A stretch of DNA of 64,000 nt, from the NCBI RefSeq assembly GCF_001949145.1, contig NW_019091415.1, positions 723,129 to 787,128 on the forward strand, written 5' to 3'. The position numbers were made by a program, and so were the translations under genes. The stretch comes from Acanthaster planci. Its lineage: Eukaryota; Echinodermata; Asteroidea; Valvatida; Acanthasteridae. The notes beneath the pieces were generated by a model. That model had not been told where the DNA came from, searched no databases, and worked only from the letters and a program-made list of their open reading frames with translations. Position 1 is the stretch's first letter. Each line of letters starts with the position of its first letter. Positions 24,301 to 47,553 of this stretch are shown piece by piece.

Positions 24301-26997
24301 CCAGTTTGTCAGTTTCGAATACTTTGGCAGTTAACATCAACTATCCACCCAACTTAAACCATGTTATAATCCAAATTTGTACCTCATAGATATTTAGCAA
24401 CCATAATCAAGCAGTGAACCATTGAGGAATTGGCTCTAAATCATGAATATATGCACGATAAGCAGTAATTAGAATTGGTTTGTACTTAGAGACCACTTAA
24501 ATTTGACTTAATAAATCAATAAATGTGAAATTTATACATGCATTGTAAAATTGAATTACAGGTACTGTCCTTGTAGCAACTGACATGTACGTATACAAAG
24601 TCTAACTAGTTACTGAATGTCTCTTGTAAAAGTTTGTCTTCTTGTCAGTGTGACCTTAAAGCCAGGTTTATTAAATTTCTTTCATATAAAACAATTGAGG
24701 ATATTTCTGTTACGCCTGATGGGGAACACACTTACGTTAAAGGTTGCGCAAAATAAGAAACGCTAAATAAGAAAACTCTAAAGCATCAGTTAACACATGG
24801 CCACAGTGTGTTAATAAGCATACTGTATGTACCGCCTTCCCTTGAGAGTCTAGGAAGTATGCTTAATATGGCAAGGTTCTTCAAAGTAAAAATGCCTCTT
24901 TTGTTTATTAAGTGCCATGTGTCAAGAAGAAAGCAGACTGGGCCATACGATGGATCCATGCCAAGGAAGCTACATTTGGAGAGAGGCTCATTGCATTTGC
25001 TGCAGTGGAAGGCATCTTCTTCTCTGGATCGTTTGCTGCAATATTTTGGTTGAAAAAGAGGTAACTTGATTATTACAAGATGTGTTTGTGTTGAAGTACA
25101 CTCATGACAAATTCAAATCAGACGTATAAATGTCAGCCATTTAGGGCATTGCTTTCCAACAGGCCTTCATGTATGCTATAATGATGTCATGCTTGGTTTA
25201 CATGCATGCTTACCTATTGAGCTTGGAATCCTTTGCCCCCTCCTGGCTACCATAGAAAAGCACACATCAAAGCAAAGTATGACATCGTCAGTACATAGGC
25301 CTATTAAGATTGTATCAAATAAAAGCAGTTCAGTGTTGTACATGTAGATCTACTCGAAGAGAACTGTTTCTAACCCTTAGGGTAGAGTGGAATGACTAGT
25401 TGCTGCACTGCTCTTCATATTATTCTAAACTGTGTTCAGGAACAGTAAATTGTGCTGTGTTTGTATTGTGACCAATTTGCACCTTAATGTGCATAACTAG
25501 TTTCTAGTGATATGCTGGCAACATCCATTTGTCTGTCAGGGGTTTGATGCCTGGACTGACATTCTCCAATGAGCTGATAAGCCGTGATGAGGGTCTCCAT
25601 TGTGACTTTGCCTGCCATCTCTTCACGTACCTTGTCCGCCGGCCAACTCCCACCAGGATCCAGCAGATCATCACAGATGCAGTAGAGATTGAAAAACAGT
25701 TCTTTCTGGAGGCTTTACCAGTTCGTCTGATAGGGATGAATGCTGAGTTGATGTTACAGTACATTGAGTTTGTGGCTGATAGGCTGCTGATAGAGCTGAA
25801 TTGCCAAAAGGTATCAATATTGTGAAGGTTTGCAATTCAAAAAAAAGGCAAAAATTTTTTCGTGTTGTTTTCAAGCCTAGTGAGGAAATCCACCGATGGT
25901 TCAGGGATTATGTTGCTTCATACTAGAAGACAGTTTTTAGAAGCACTGAATGAGTTATACCAGATTTTTGAATGTCCTTGGTTTTTGAGGCTACTTCCTT
26001 GACAATATATGGACATCAAGCTGTCCTAGTGCCTCCCAGGCCACACATTTCCCTGAAGTTCTTTTTCAATTATGAATTCTGAAAAGTCCCACCTCGGCAT
26101 TACAACAGTGTTCTTATCAGCTTTGAAAAATCTAAATTGTGCCAGGCCACATAGTTCTTCCTACTACAAGACAAGTGACCTGAGTACATTTGCTATTTAA
26201 ACAAGATTTTGTTTCATTACTGTACAGTGGGCATGATTTTCTTTATTGTGCAATCTAACAAATAAGTCCAGCGAGTACTCCTTTAACATTCATAAATACC
26301 CAGGATCGTTTACCTGTTGCACAATGTGCAATTTGACTGTGTATTCACATTTGATAATGCCCACAGAGAAGTGATAATGCCCACTGCACTGACACCTGGA
26401 TATGAGACAGTTTAATTGATTCTGATTGGTCAAGAGTCTGTGTGTACACGGCTCGTCAGGCGCGCTCCAAGTTCATCTAAAGAGATTCTTTTGGACAATT
26501 TGCACAAGGAATATACCATAAAAGGGATTGGGGTGTTCAAGATAATGAAAGTAAAATTCTAGAACAAAATCGTTGGAAGTACATCATACATGTATTGTGA
26601 CTTCTTGTAACTCTTGAAGAAAGGCATTTATTAATGGCAACAAATATCTTAAATGTTAGTTTAAGACTGGCTCAGGACACTGAACGGTAATGATATTCAC
26701 GTCCACTCTCTTGAACTGGTCTTAAACACACGATTAAGACTTGTTAAGCACATATTTATTCCCTTATTAGTGAGTGCAGGTGTATAGACCCCATTTTAAA
26801 TTGGACCTTTTTACATGTATACCCTGTACTTATCCTTACAGATTTACAACAGCCCCAACCCCTTTGACTTCATGGAATCCATTTCCCTTGAAGGCAAGTC
26901 CAATTTCTTTGAGAAGCGCGTGGCCGAGTACCAGCGTGCAAATGTGATGGCACCAAATGACGACAGGCATGTCTTCACACTGGATGCTGATTTTTAG
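21306..26997 (+). CDS. RRM2: Ribonucleoside-diphosphate reductase small subunit M2
   Basis: Class I RNR small (R2) subunit: it houses the di-iron/tyrosyl-radical cofactor that drives reduction of ribonucleotides to deoxyribonucleotides by the R1-R2 complex in the cytosol. Coding exons: 21306-21825, 22266-22330, 22619-22765, 23118-23208, 24913-25060, 25540-25810, 26842-26997. All junctions are GT-AG and in phase, giving 465 codons. Iron ligands D213, E244, H247, E307, E341 and H344 and radical Y251 are visible, each exactly 75 residues beyond the human numbering. The C-terminus is FTLDADF, the R1-docking tail. The region before [13 protein letters not shown] is about 140 residues, acidic and Ser/Pro-rich, much longer than in vertebrates. 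It holds an RxxL (RDAL) that could serve as a degron, but no KEN box. The exon probably begins at the 21256 acceptor, so the true start codon may lie upstream. The N-terminus is the only uncertain part. Confidence 0.95.
23209..24912 (+). other. RRM2 intron 4, nothing else recognised
   Basis: This is the longest RRM2 intron (1.7 kb). The acceptor TTTATTAAG at 24904-24912 has a weak pyrimidine tract, but the frame and the conserved [10 protein letters not shown] junction fix it. No repeat or nested gene was identified. Confidence 0.6.
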
Positions 26998-27270
26998 ATG
27001 CCTTCTTTTTATTCAAGAAGTAGTTCTTATGACTTTTAGGTCAAGGTTCCACCATGGTATCTGGTGTTTAAGGTTTAACACTAGTGAATCTTTTTAAATT
27101 TTTGGTTTACCAAAGAAATTATTCTAAGTATGAAGCTACAGTGTCTGTAATATTCTGGTGTGTACAAGTTGTTGGGTACTTGGCAGTATCTATTATAGGA
27201 GCCCTAGTATGATATTTGGAAAGTCACAGGTTGAGGGTTTGAAGTGCAGTTTGAGGTTTTGTATAGTACA

Positions 27271-28240
27271 TTAACCACTTGCTGCCGAGTGGATTTTTCT
27301 TGAGCAAGACAAGATACCGGGTCATTTTCAAGATTTGCCGTTTTCAAAATTCTTCAAAAATTCATCATTTCATTTAACCCCTTGACGAGGGGAACTTTTT
27401 TCTGAAAGCTGACTCCGAGAATTCCAGCCTCGCTTGGCCACGAAGGCCACCTGCCAAACTGCAAATTCTTGGTTTGTGGCCCTGCGTGCTCTGCACACAT
27501 TGAATTACACAGTGAAAGGAACATTGTTTGGTGGCATGTGGCTCTACTCACGGTTCCACATTCCCGTTGCCTCTTTTCAAAGTGGGGACTATTGTGAAGC
27601 TGCTGATTATGATGCATATTCGATCTTTTCATTTCTGGGCTCCACACAAAGGCCAATCACCATATATACAAGAGCCAGGGTCTGCCTTCTTTCACCGTGT
27701 TCGCTCGAGCATGGGCCGAGAATAATAGCTGAAAACCACGTTGAGGATCTCAATTTTTACGGCGGTTTTTACCATAATCTGTCGCAAAGGGGTTATGGCC
27801 ATTTGTACCAAAATGAAGGACTCTTTGGGCACTGACAGGTAAAATTTATAAGGCCTGCAGCCTTGTAAAAAGAGCCCGGATTGTGCGGTGTTACGTAAGA
27901 TTCTTTTGTTCCTGCACTACTGACCTCTTTTTAATAGGGGCCAGATTTGCATGCAGCAGTGCTGTGTTGCTCATCGCTGCGGTGGTGGAGAGCTTTTGTC
28001 CCTGGTGGTAATCCGCTCGCTCTAAATGCCTCAAACAGTGGTATACTGTTTCAAAACAAGGCTGGATTATCTCCACTATTGAGAGCGAAAAAATGTCGGT
28101 AATGCCCAGCAGCTGTCTTTTGTGCTGAGCAGAGTCTTTTGTTATAAGGCCCAACTCTTTTGTCCCAGTTCCGGCCTCCCCAGCTCTGCATATAAGCCTA
28201 TGTACCCGAAAACAGGTCGCCCGGCAGGTAGTGGTCAAGG
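27271..28240. mobile_element. piggyBac-like non-autonomous element, copy 1
   Basis: It starts TTAACCACTTGCTGCCGAG and ends CCCGGCAGGTAGTGGTCAAG, which gives a TTAA-type terminal inverted repeat (TTRACCACTnnnTGCCGG). The interior is the reverse complement of the copy at 39153-39694: GGCCAGATTTGCATGCAGCA, GCGGTGGTGGAG, GTAATCCGCTCGCTC, AACAAGGCTGGATTATC. A TTAA-bordered CC..GG terminus fits the piggyBac superfamily; this is inference, since no transposase is present. A 133-codon frame (27434-27835, +) occupies the middle and has no recognised domain. Confidence 0.8.
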
Positions 28241-28269
28241 GGTGTCAACCAAAAATAATTTGGTTAATG

Positions 28270-28970
28270 GGTCGTATGAATAAAAAGTAGCATTTGCTTT
28301 TACTACCATTTTTGAAGTATTTGCTTGTGTATGTATGAATAATAACGAAGCAAACGCTTTTACTTTAGTGCATTTGCTAAAAAGTGAAAGTATTTACTTT
28401 TTAAGCTTGTGCTTGACAATAAGCAGTTGCTTCAGTTTGTATGAATAAAAATGAGTAAGTTCTACAGAATTGGACATTTTTCCAGACTGGGTCAGGGCAA
28501 GCTTGAAAACGAGGCGCATTTACTAATGTTCAAAATGGCAGTATTCATGAATGTCATTTGAAAGGAAAAGCTGTCGCCTTTGGGAGGGAATCTCAAGAAA
28601 CCAGATGCAGGCAGTTGTACTGATTTGAGAGTGGCAGAGAAATTTTCTCCCAAGGTTTTTGCGATTAAAATTACTCCCATTGTGCTTGCCTGCCTTGCTG
28701 AGGTCTCAAAATACAGTACTGTGTTCCACTATGTGCGTCTGTACGTACAGACAATGGAAGCCCCATTGTGCAAAACCATTCGGCTGTGCAGTCAGCCACA
28801 AGCATAAAGCATTTGCTAATATTTATACCAGTAGATGCTGAATAGTAAAAGAAACATTTTATTCCTACAAATTCATGCATTTTCTTATTCTTAACGGTTC
28901 GAGTTCTCAGTAAATGCTTTAGCTGTTTGCTTGAACTTCATAGCATTTGTTAGTTTTTATTCATACGACC
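28270..28970. mobile_element. MITE with GGTCGTATGAATAAAAA termini
   Basis: GGTCGTATGAATAAAAA at the left and TTTTTATTCATACGACC at the right are exact inverted copies. Subterminal words (TAGCATTTGCTTTTACT, CATTTGTTAG, TATGAATAATAACGAAGC, TATGAATAAAAATGAG) repeat inside, typical of subterminal binding-site clusters. It lies only 29 bp from the piggyBac-like copy. It is non-coding. Confidence 0.85.
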
Positions 28971-30652
28971 AACTACTTCTTGTTCCCATCAGAATTGTTG
29001 TGCTCATTTTAGAGTTTTGATAACAGTAAATTCGTACATCATTTTCCGTGTTTGGGTTAAGGTATGGAAAAGATGGGCACATTGCTGATTTCTCTTGTTT
29101 AATTATGACTAAAGACCTGTTACAAGTACTTTATGGGTTAGGTAACACGAAGGATAATTTAACAATTATTGGCTACTGTGATGTTTTAATACCTGAGAGA
29201 TTCAGGGCACCTGAGGTCAACTCAAAATGGATTTGGAGAGTTTTGCAAGGTACATGTACAATGTACTTACAGTTTGTATGTCAGTGTAATTTTGTGCTAA
29301 TTTTGTTGTGTTGAGGCCGTGTTGGTGAAACTAGATTTGTTAGGTATCGTTTATTAGGTTCAATGCACTATTTTATGTAAACTGAAATGAAGCATGGATT
29401 GTTGTTTTAAAGAATCAGTAATAATATCCTTGCTTAGTTATAATAAAATAGGCACTAATGTAAGTTGACATTGTGTCTTGTAAAGGAACTAACTGCCTTC
29501 TGCATTCATTGAGCTGCCCCCTCAAGCAAGTTACTGAAGCAAGTTACTGCGGTGGATGTATAGAATTGAAATCATAAAATGAGAATGAACGTGATGTTCA
29601 TGTACTTCCATCATAAAGGGTTGGTTTGTCTGCTCCTCTTGAGCATTGCACTTACAGACCTGTAGTTATGGATGATCCAGTTCCATTGATGTCAGACAAA
29701 AGCTTCCAATCAAATGTGGCTTAGTTGAGCAAATACTCAAACCTGTTTTAATGCAGTCTGTTATGAGACAATTTGTTTCAACCAATCAACGAAAGGACAT
29801 TGTTAAAGAGTTTTTTTCTTCCTTTAAATGTGTCATTTTATACATGGCCCCTTTAACCTGTTTACCTCCCGGCAACAGCCTATTTTTATGAGCTTTTATT
29901 GTAACTGAATCAGGCCAAATAGGCAAAATAGTTTAACTCATTTGTCGAACATCATTGGTGTTCAGTGTAATATTCTTTGTGACGAAACCATGCTGTAACT
30001 GTCCATGTTTAAAAATGTGATACTTGAATTCTGTTTAGTGATGGTATTCTTCAATACACCAAGTGTATCTATTAGTTCAGTATAACTTATTGAAGCTGAG
30101 AAACTTTTACCTCATCGTCATTGGTTTATCATGGCCCAAATGAGGAACGCTTGGGAGTGCATGAAAACTTGTCTGTGCTGTGAGAAATTGAAAGTACTCC
30201 TGTTGTAGAAAACTGTAAAAGTACTCTTATAGCTTAGGGAAACTTGGGTTTTAATTGGGCAAATTGTCATGATGAAAAACTGCTGAGACTTTTTGAGGAC
30301 ATCTCAAGAAACAGTTCATATTGGTCCAACTTGTTTTTCACTTGGAAAATAAAAGGAATTTTTTGTACCATTCAATGTTTGCTTCAAGAATTGTGACAGA
30401 ATGTTTTTGTCTTAGTTTTTTGTGTTCCTTGAAGAGACTTCATTATCATCCAATGTAAATTGAACATAGGGCATTCAATTAAGAATAACTTTGAGCACAC
30501 TCGTAAAAATGTGACATTCACCTTTTTTTCTTGCTTATCTCAAGTAGACTTGACATGTCAAATGATGGCCATCATGAAAGCTTTGAAAGGACATCCTCAC
30601 AAATATGGGTGTACTGGACACGAGCACAGCATTCACATGCTTATTGCTATAT
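28971..30652. other. Intergenic, nothing recognised
   Basis: No exon, RNA gene or repeat end was found. Frame 29048-29314 (+) has no family features. Confidence 0.35.
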
Positions 30653-31075
30653 GGCCAAATAAAAAATCAGTTGTGTTCCTATTACACTGAAAAATTAGGG
30701 TGGTTGGTTGGGTAAAATTTTTTTACTCTGAATTTTTATAGCCCCAAAATGTCGGGTCTGATGATGTTTTTTTTTTTTTTGGAGGGGACGTATATTTGTA
30801 ACAGGTACTAAGTCACAGTGTCATATTCCTCAGCACAGTTTTTGAGTAGCAAAGAAGCTGGTTGTTGAAATACAAACACACAAAAGCCGTCCATCTTGTG
30901 CCAAAAAAATTTCAACAATACAATGTACAGGATGATGTATACAAAATTAGGTTCGGGGCAAAGCATCGTAAGTTTTCATATATTATTGATTTGTTGATTA
31001 AGAAGATATATGTTCTGCATGACTTTCTACTTTGGGTCGGGTAACCGGAAACACAGCTAATCTTTTTGCTTGGCC
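30653..31075. mobile_element. MITE family A, copy 1 (TIR GGCCAAAYAAAAAAT)
   Basis: It begins GGCCAAATAAAAAATCAGTT and ends AGCTAATCTTTTTGCTTGGCC, a terminal inverted repeat of about 28 bp. The interior (TTAGGGTGGTTGGTTGGGT, a poly-T tract at about 30768, GCTGGTTGTTGAAATACAAA, CAAAATTAGGTTCGGGGCAA) matches the reverse complement of 62276-62757 throughout. It is non-coding. Confidence 0.85.
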
Positions 31076-32879
31076 TAACTGTAGGATATGTGGACACTTT
31101 CCAATGATGTCATTTTTGAAATGTTCTTATTGGGGGATTACTCGACATCATTGGATTTCTGTAGATAATGTGGTCTGTTGGTCTTGAAGACTCACCAACA
31201 GTAGCATCATTAGTGACCAAATTGGTGTATCAAGACCTGATAGCTATGGTCCATTCCTTTCTGTAGAAGCCTGTCATTCCCATCAAATCAGCAAAGAAAG
31301 CTACTTTGAGTAGAGTGAGTGTATACTCACCAGTTCTTGAGAACCACACCTCAACCAAAAGAGATTGATTCCATGGTGTACCCGCAAACCCATTTCTCAA
31401 AGAAAGCTACTGTTTGGGTTCAGGGTAAAAAGCTTTCAAAATTCAATCCCTCACCAAGAGTGTACTTCTCATTTACAAAAAAAGAACAGAATTCAGTGAT
31501 GGATCCACTGTTTGGCTACGAGGAAGGAGGGTTGCCCAAAGCTGTGTTGAAAACTGATAAGTGCAAATAAGCACAGATGAAATGTGCCCTTCTAAAAGGT
31601 GTGGGGGAGGAATGATGCACTGACTTTGCCTCTCCTTTGATCAACTTGTGAAAATCATTAAGCCTATGAAAATATTATGCTTGTCTCAAGAATAAGTTGA
31701 TTTAATGCTGCCAGTGACAACATGTATGCATTCAAATTCTCACATCTACTTGAGACTAACTTTTATTTTCAGGAGTTCAACCAATAAAATAATACACTTG
31801 AAGACAAGCTTATTCAAGACAAGTCTACAAACTGTAAGAACACTATTGATAAAAAATATACAATTACATAAAGGAATTAAAACCCATTAATACTTATTTG
31901 CTCACAATTTATAAGTGATGACTGTGCAAAATTACACACATAAATAAAATATGGATACAATGTGGAATGTGGACACAATTGTTTGCTCTTGATCTATGTG
32001 GCCTTAAAGACATATTTCCTCATGAAAAATTTCTTTGTAAGTTTAGTTAGAGATAATGAGCACAAAAGCAAAAAAATACTTAACTGTTAAATACTGTTAT
32101 GCAATCGGGTTTTAAAAAGACACCTGATTGCTCATGCACAAGCAAATATAAATTCTGGTAATGACGATTATTAGTTAATAGATAACTAAATAGAAGGCCA
32201 TTTCTTTCACTCGACTTCAACTGTGACAAGGGTTCTGTGTCTGACCACAGAAGTTTCATGGAGTATTTACATGCAGTATCAAAATTGCACAACATGCTCA
32301 AAAACTAGATTATACTGTCGGTAAGCACTATCATTGGTTGCACATCAAAAGACTGACAGTCAGTCATAACAAAAACACATAAATACAATATAACACAATT
32401 GACAGAAAATATGAAATTATCATAATGCATTTGCATAGATTTCTGCTGCAGCTTTTCCCCAATTTTTATCTTTTTGTTTTGCATGATTGTCTTTGGCTTT
32501 GTTTTTTTTGTTTTGATTTAGTTTGTTTGGAGTATTATTGTGCTTTCTTTTATTTTGTCTTACTTTACATGCATTTGGTTTATGCTGATGTTCTCTGGTT
32601 TGTTTTGTATGCGCTATTTTGACGCTAAAAGCAAAATGTACAACTGCAAAATTTACTGTAAACTCAAAGGTGGCACATTTGGCCCCTGTAACATCTTTAC
32701 TGCGCGTCAAGTTTTCTTGAAAATAAATCCGTTATCATGCTCCCAACCGGTAAGACTCATGGTATATGGGACACAGATGCACAACATTATTCTGGGTTCT
32801 ACTCAAGCTTGTGTGATAATTAATAGTGTCTGGACACTCCACTAAATAAAGACAGAGAATTGTAAACCTATACAGTAAA
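31076..32879. other. Intergenic, no supported gene
   Basis: Short frames at 31319-31570 and 32540-32845 (+) lack recognisable features. The segment at about 32450-32560 is T-rich (TTTTGTTTT-type). Confidence 0.3.
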
Positions 32880-34330
32880 GACAGCTTTTGACTCACTTCA
32901 TCCCCAGATCAACTCACCAGAAAAAGATCTTGTGGCACGTAAGATGCTGCTCTGGAAAGGACTCTTTCTCAGAATCTATCAGTACAGAAAACCTTCAGAT
33001 CCAAGGAAATTCATGGCATTCAGCTTAGTTTGTGATGAATATTCCATGTGTACTTTGATTTCTGATTGATTGAGGCAATCATCCAGGACAAACATGATAG
33101 CAGTACCAACACAGCAAAATCTTACTGTTTAATTGAGGCTATTGATCAACTGCTGAGGGCGGGGGATGGTTACCTGACGACAGCAACTGCCACATCACAG
33201 ATTCCATGGGCAATCTGGCCAAAATCCATGTATATCTCACAGATGTGAAAGAAGAGGATTCAAAACAGCAACTCCTTGAGAACATTTCCAATGCACTGAC
33301 AGATTGCTGTACTGCAAACCATGCTTCAATGCAGCTTGTTGAACCGGCATGGACTAAATCTAAATGAACTCCATAGTCAACAACATCCTCTGAAATCTAT
33401 TCCTACGACTTTTTCCTCAGCACTGCAGAACAGTGGTATAGCTGCCAATATTGTTTTGTCCATGAATAAGTTGAGGTACATATATGGAAAAGGTGACCTA
33501 TGTGGTTTAACATGTTTACAGAATGAGAATCTCATTGGCATACCACCTAGATACAGGGGAAATTGCCTTTATCTTCTATTCCTCATCCATGGGACTCTTA
33601 TCTAACATTATGACAAGTTCAGAACACTCCCTCAGGAGGGAACGTCTTGCGGCACATTACTCGGCACTTTTTGGATAATGGACTGATAGAAATGCATAAT
33701 CTCGGTCTGCTTGGCAAACTAATGTCAGACTAATGGATGAAAAAGTTTTGCAGAGGGGCAGATGAGTAGATTGATCATGTGGAAGGAATTGCAGTGGTAT
33801 ACGTTCTCAAATGGAGGAGGATCCAGGAGACATGCATGCTGGAATGGACAACTGGCATCTGTGGTACTCTGACGCCACTCTTCTAGCCCTTAAGACAGGC
33901 ATCTAAAGATTCTGACAAGTTTAAAGGAATGATGAAAGCTTGCATCCATATAACTGTTGAAGTGCTGGAATGTCAGTGCACAAGGTACATGTACATTAAT
34001 TCAAAGGAAGAAACAAAATCTGCCATAACACAGACATGTGGGTGTTGTCTGCAGTGTTAAAGAAAACAGCTCCTAAGGCTACTACCTGTTTTTATCTTGC
34101 AAGTTGAAGGCACAGAAAAACAGAGCGGTTGATTACCTTGACAACATGCAAAAGAAGAAGAGATACCATCTTGAAGAAAACCACAAGGCTAGGAGTGGAA
34201 CAGCATCAGAGCAAGCAAAAGCAGCAGGGAGAACTTGGAATTGAACGACCAGAGAGACAGGGAGCAAAGTAGGAGGTGAAAGACCCAACAGAAATTGCTT
34301 AGAAAAGATGCTACAAAGCTTCACAGTTGA
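32880..34330 (+). pseudogene. Decayed coding-like region, family unknown
   Basis: Frames on + change repeatedly and are broken by stops, but stretches have protein-like composition: a piece reading LARKMLLWKGLFLRIYQYRK near 32930-32990, and one reading DYLDNMQKKKRYHLEENHKA near 34130-34190. This resembles the body of an old transposon or retrogene. I could not match it to a family, and it might be a chance run of non-repetitive sequence. Confidence 0.25.
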
Positions 34331-35243
34331 TCAACTGCGCCCATTCTAATGAGCAGGTCTTAAACATCTAGCAAAGCACATACTTATTTCCATTCATAGA
34401 AAACTTTTTGTCAGAAAGTCAAAATAAGTTTGAAATCATAAATTTCCAAAGTATGAGCAAATTTGGTATTCTAACGGCACAAAATCAAACTGAAGTGTGT
34501 CCAAGGTTTGGAAAAGCAATATGCATGTGATTGTCTGACCTATCAGCGCAGCCAGACAGAAACTCATTTTGGCATTGTTCCCGAAAGACCTAAATACCAA
34601 GTAGCTAATTCTCTTAATTTTTTGCAAACCCAAGCCATTGCAAGCCATTTGACAATATGTTCCTGTCATGAGTAGTCATACACAATTGCCTTGCAGAGAT
34701 AGGTGCACATGGCACATGCTACGTGAGGTGGCACAGAACGTGATTATCCAGTGGCAAGGGCTTCAAAATCAGTGTCCAAACTCTTTTGGCAGTCTTAAAT
34801 GTTTAAGACTGTCCAAGAACACATATATTCCAATCTTAATTACCATTCATTAAGTTTAATTCAATTCAGTTAAAACACCCCTCTAGCCAAGTTATGGTGG
34901 GTGCATCAGCAAATCGATCAATTATTATTGATTTAGCATGAAACAAACTTGTTGGAAATAATGTTTTCCAGATAAGTAGTCTAATGATCAAAGCAGAAGG
35001 CCTACTCAATCATGTGTGTCTCTGTGAACCAAATGCATAAAAAACATAAAAATTGTTGCTATACAAAGGACTGCTGCACAGTTTACCTCTCTGGATGAAA
35101 ATCTTTTGGATTTCTTGTTACTTCCTTAATAATTTGGAATGATTCTGGAATCTCACACCAACCTGAGGCTGAACTGAGCCCCCTCACACACAAACCGTCA
35201 CTCCTCTCTGGACCATATTCCTCTTTGAAACTCTGTCTGTTCT

Positions 35244-46997
<11,754 letters not shown>

Positions 46998-47297
46998 GGC
47001 TGTAAGCTCTCAAACGCTAAATGAAACCTGTAAATAGGAAGACATAAATTTCAGAGCAAATAAAGCATTCATTCATACTTTTATTTTATCTTTCACTTCA
47101 TGCTCTGAAATAAAGTGAGTATAGTATGTTCTGCGTTAATGAGAGTTGTCATTTAACCTTACAATTATATTTGTACTTTGTAACTCTACAATTCCATGAC
47201 CCCAATAACTTGGCATGCACTGAAATTGTCCTCTTCCTGTGCATGTACTTAATTTGTTGGAAAGGGAAAGAGAGGAAATAGTCAAACATGTTATAAG

Positions 47298-47345
47298 TAA
47301 TTATATAGTCAGCAGGAAGTCGTGGGTTCGAGTCCCACCCAAGTA
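47298..47345 (+). mobile_element. tRNA-derived SINE relic (B-box part)
   Basis: GTGGGTTCGAGTCCCACC at 47322-47339 is a perfect tRNA T-arm with the pol III B box (GGTTCGAGTCC), preceded by TCAGCAGGAAGTC. No matching A box or acceptor stem lies upstream, so it is not a tRNA gene. The complementary strand gives a VGLEPTTSC-type peptide often mis-annotated from such SINEs. A (TTTG)n tail follows directly. Confidence 0.6.
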
Positions 47346-47353
47346 CATGTACA

Positions 47354-47553
47354 TTTGTGTTTGTTGGGGTGTTTGCTTCTTTGTTTGTTTGTTTGTTTGT
47401 TTATTTGTTGGTTGGTTGGATGGTTTGTTTGTTGGGGTGTTGGTTTGTTTTTTGGGGAGTGTTTGTATGTTTGTTTGTTGGGTTGTTTTGTTTGTTTGTT
47501 TGTTTGTTTTTTTGTTGGGGTGTTGGGGTGTTTGTTTGTTTGTTTGTTTGTTT
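47354..47553. repeat. (TTTG)n microsatellite
   Basis: GTTTGTTTGTTTG units are interrupted by GTTGGGGTGTT and GGTTGGTTGG spacers for about 200 bp. The position directly after a SINE B-box fragment suggests it grew from the SINE tail. All long frames here, on both strands, are repeat translations and not genes. Confidence 0.9.

Noticed and set aside
47298-47345. A tRNA gene
   Set aside because: Only the T-arm/B-box is present; no A box, anticodon arm or acceptor stem pairs upstream.
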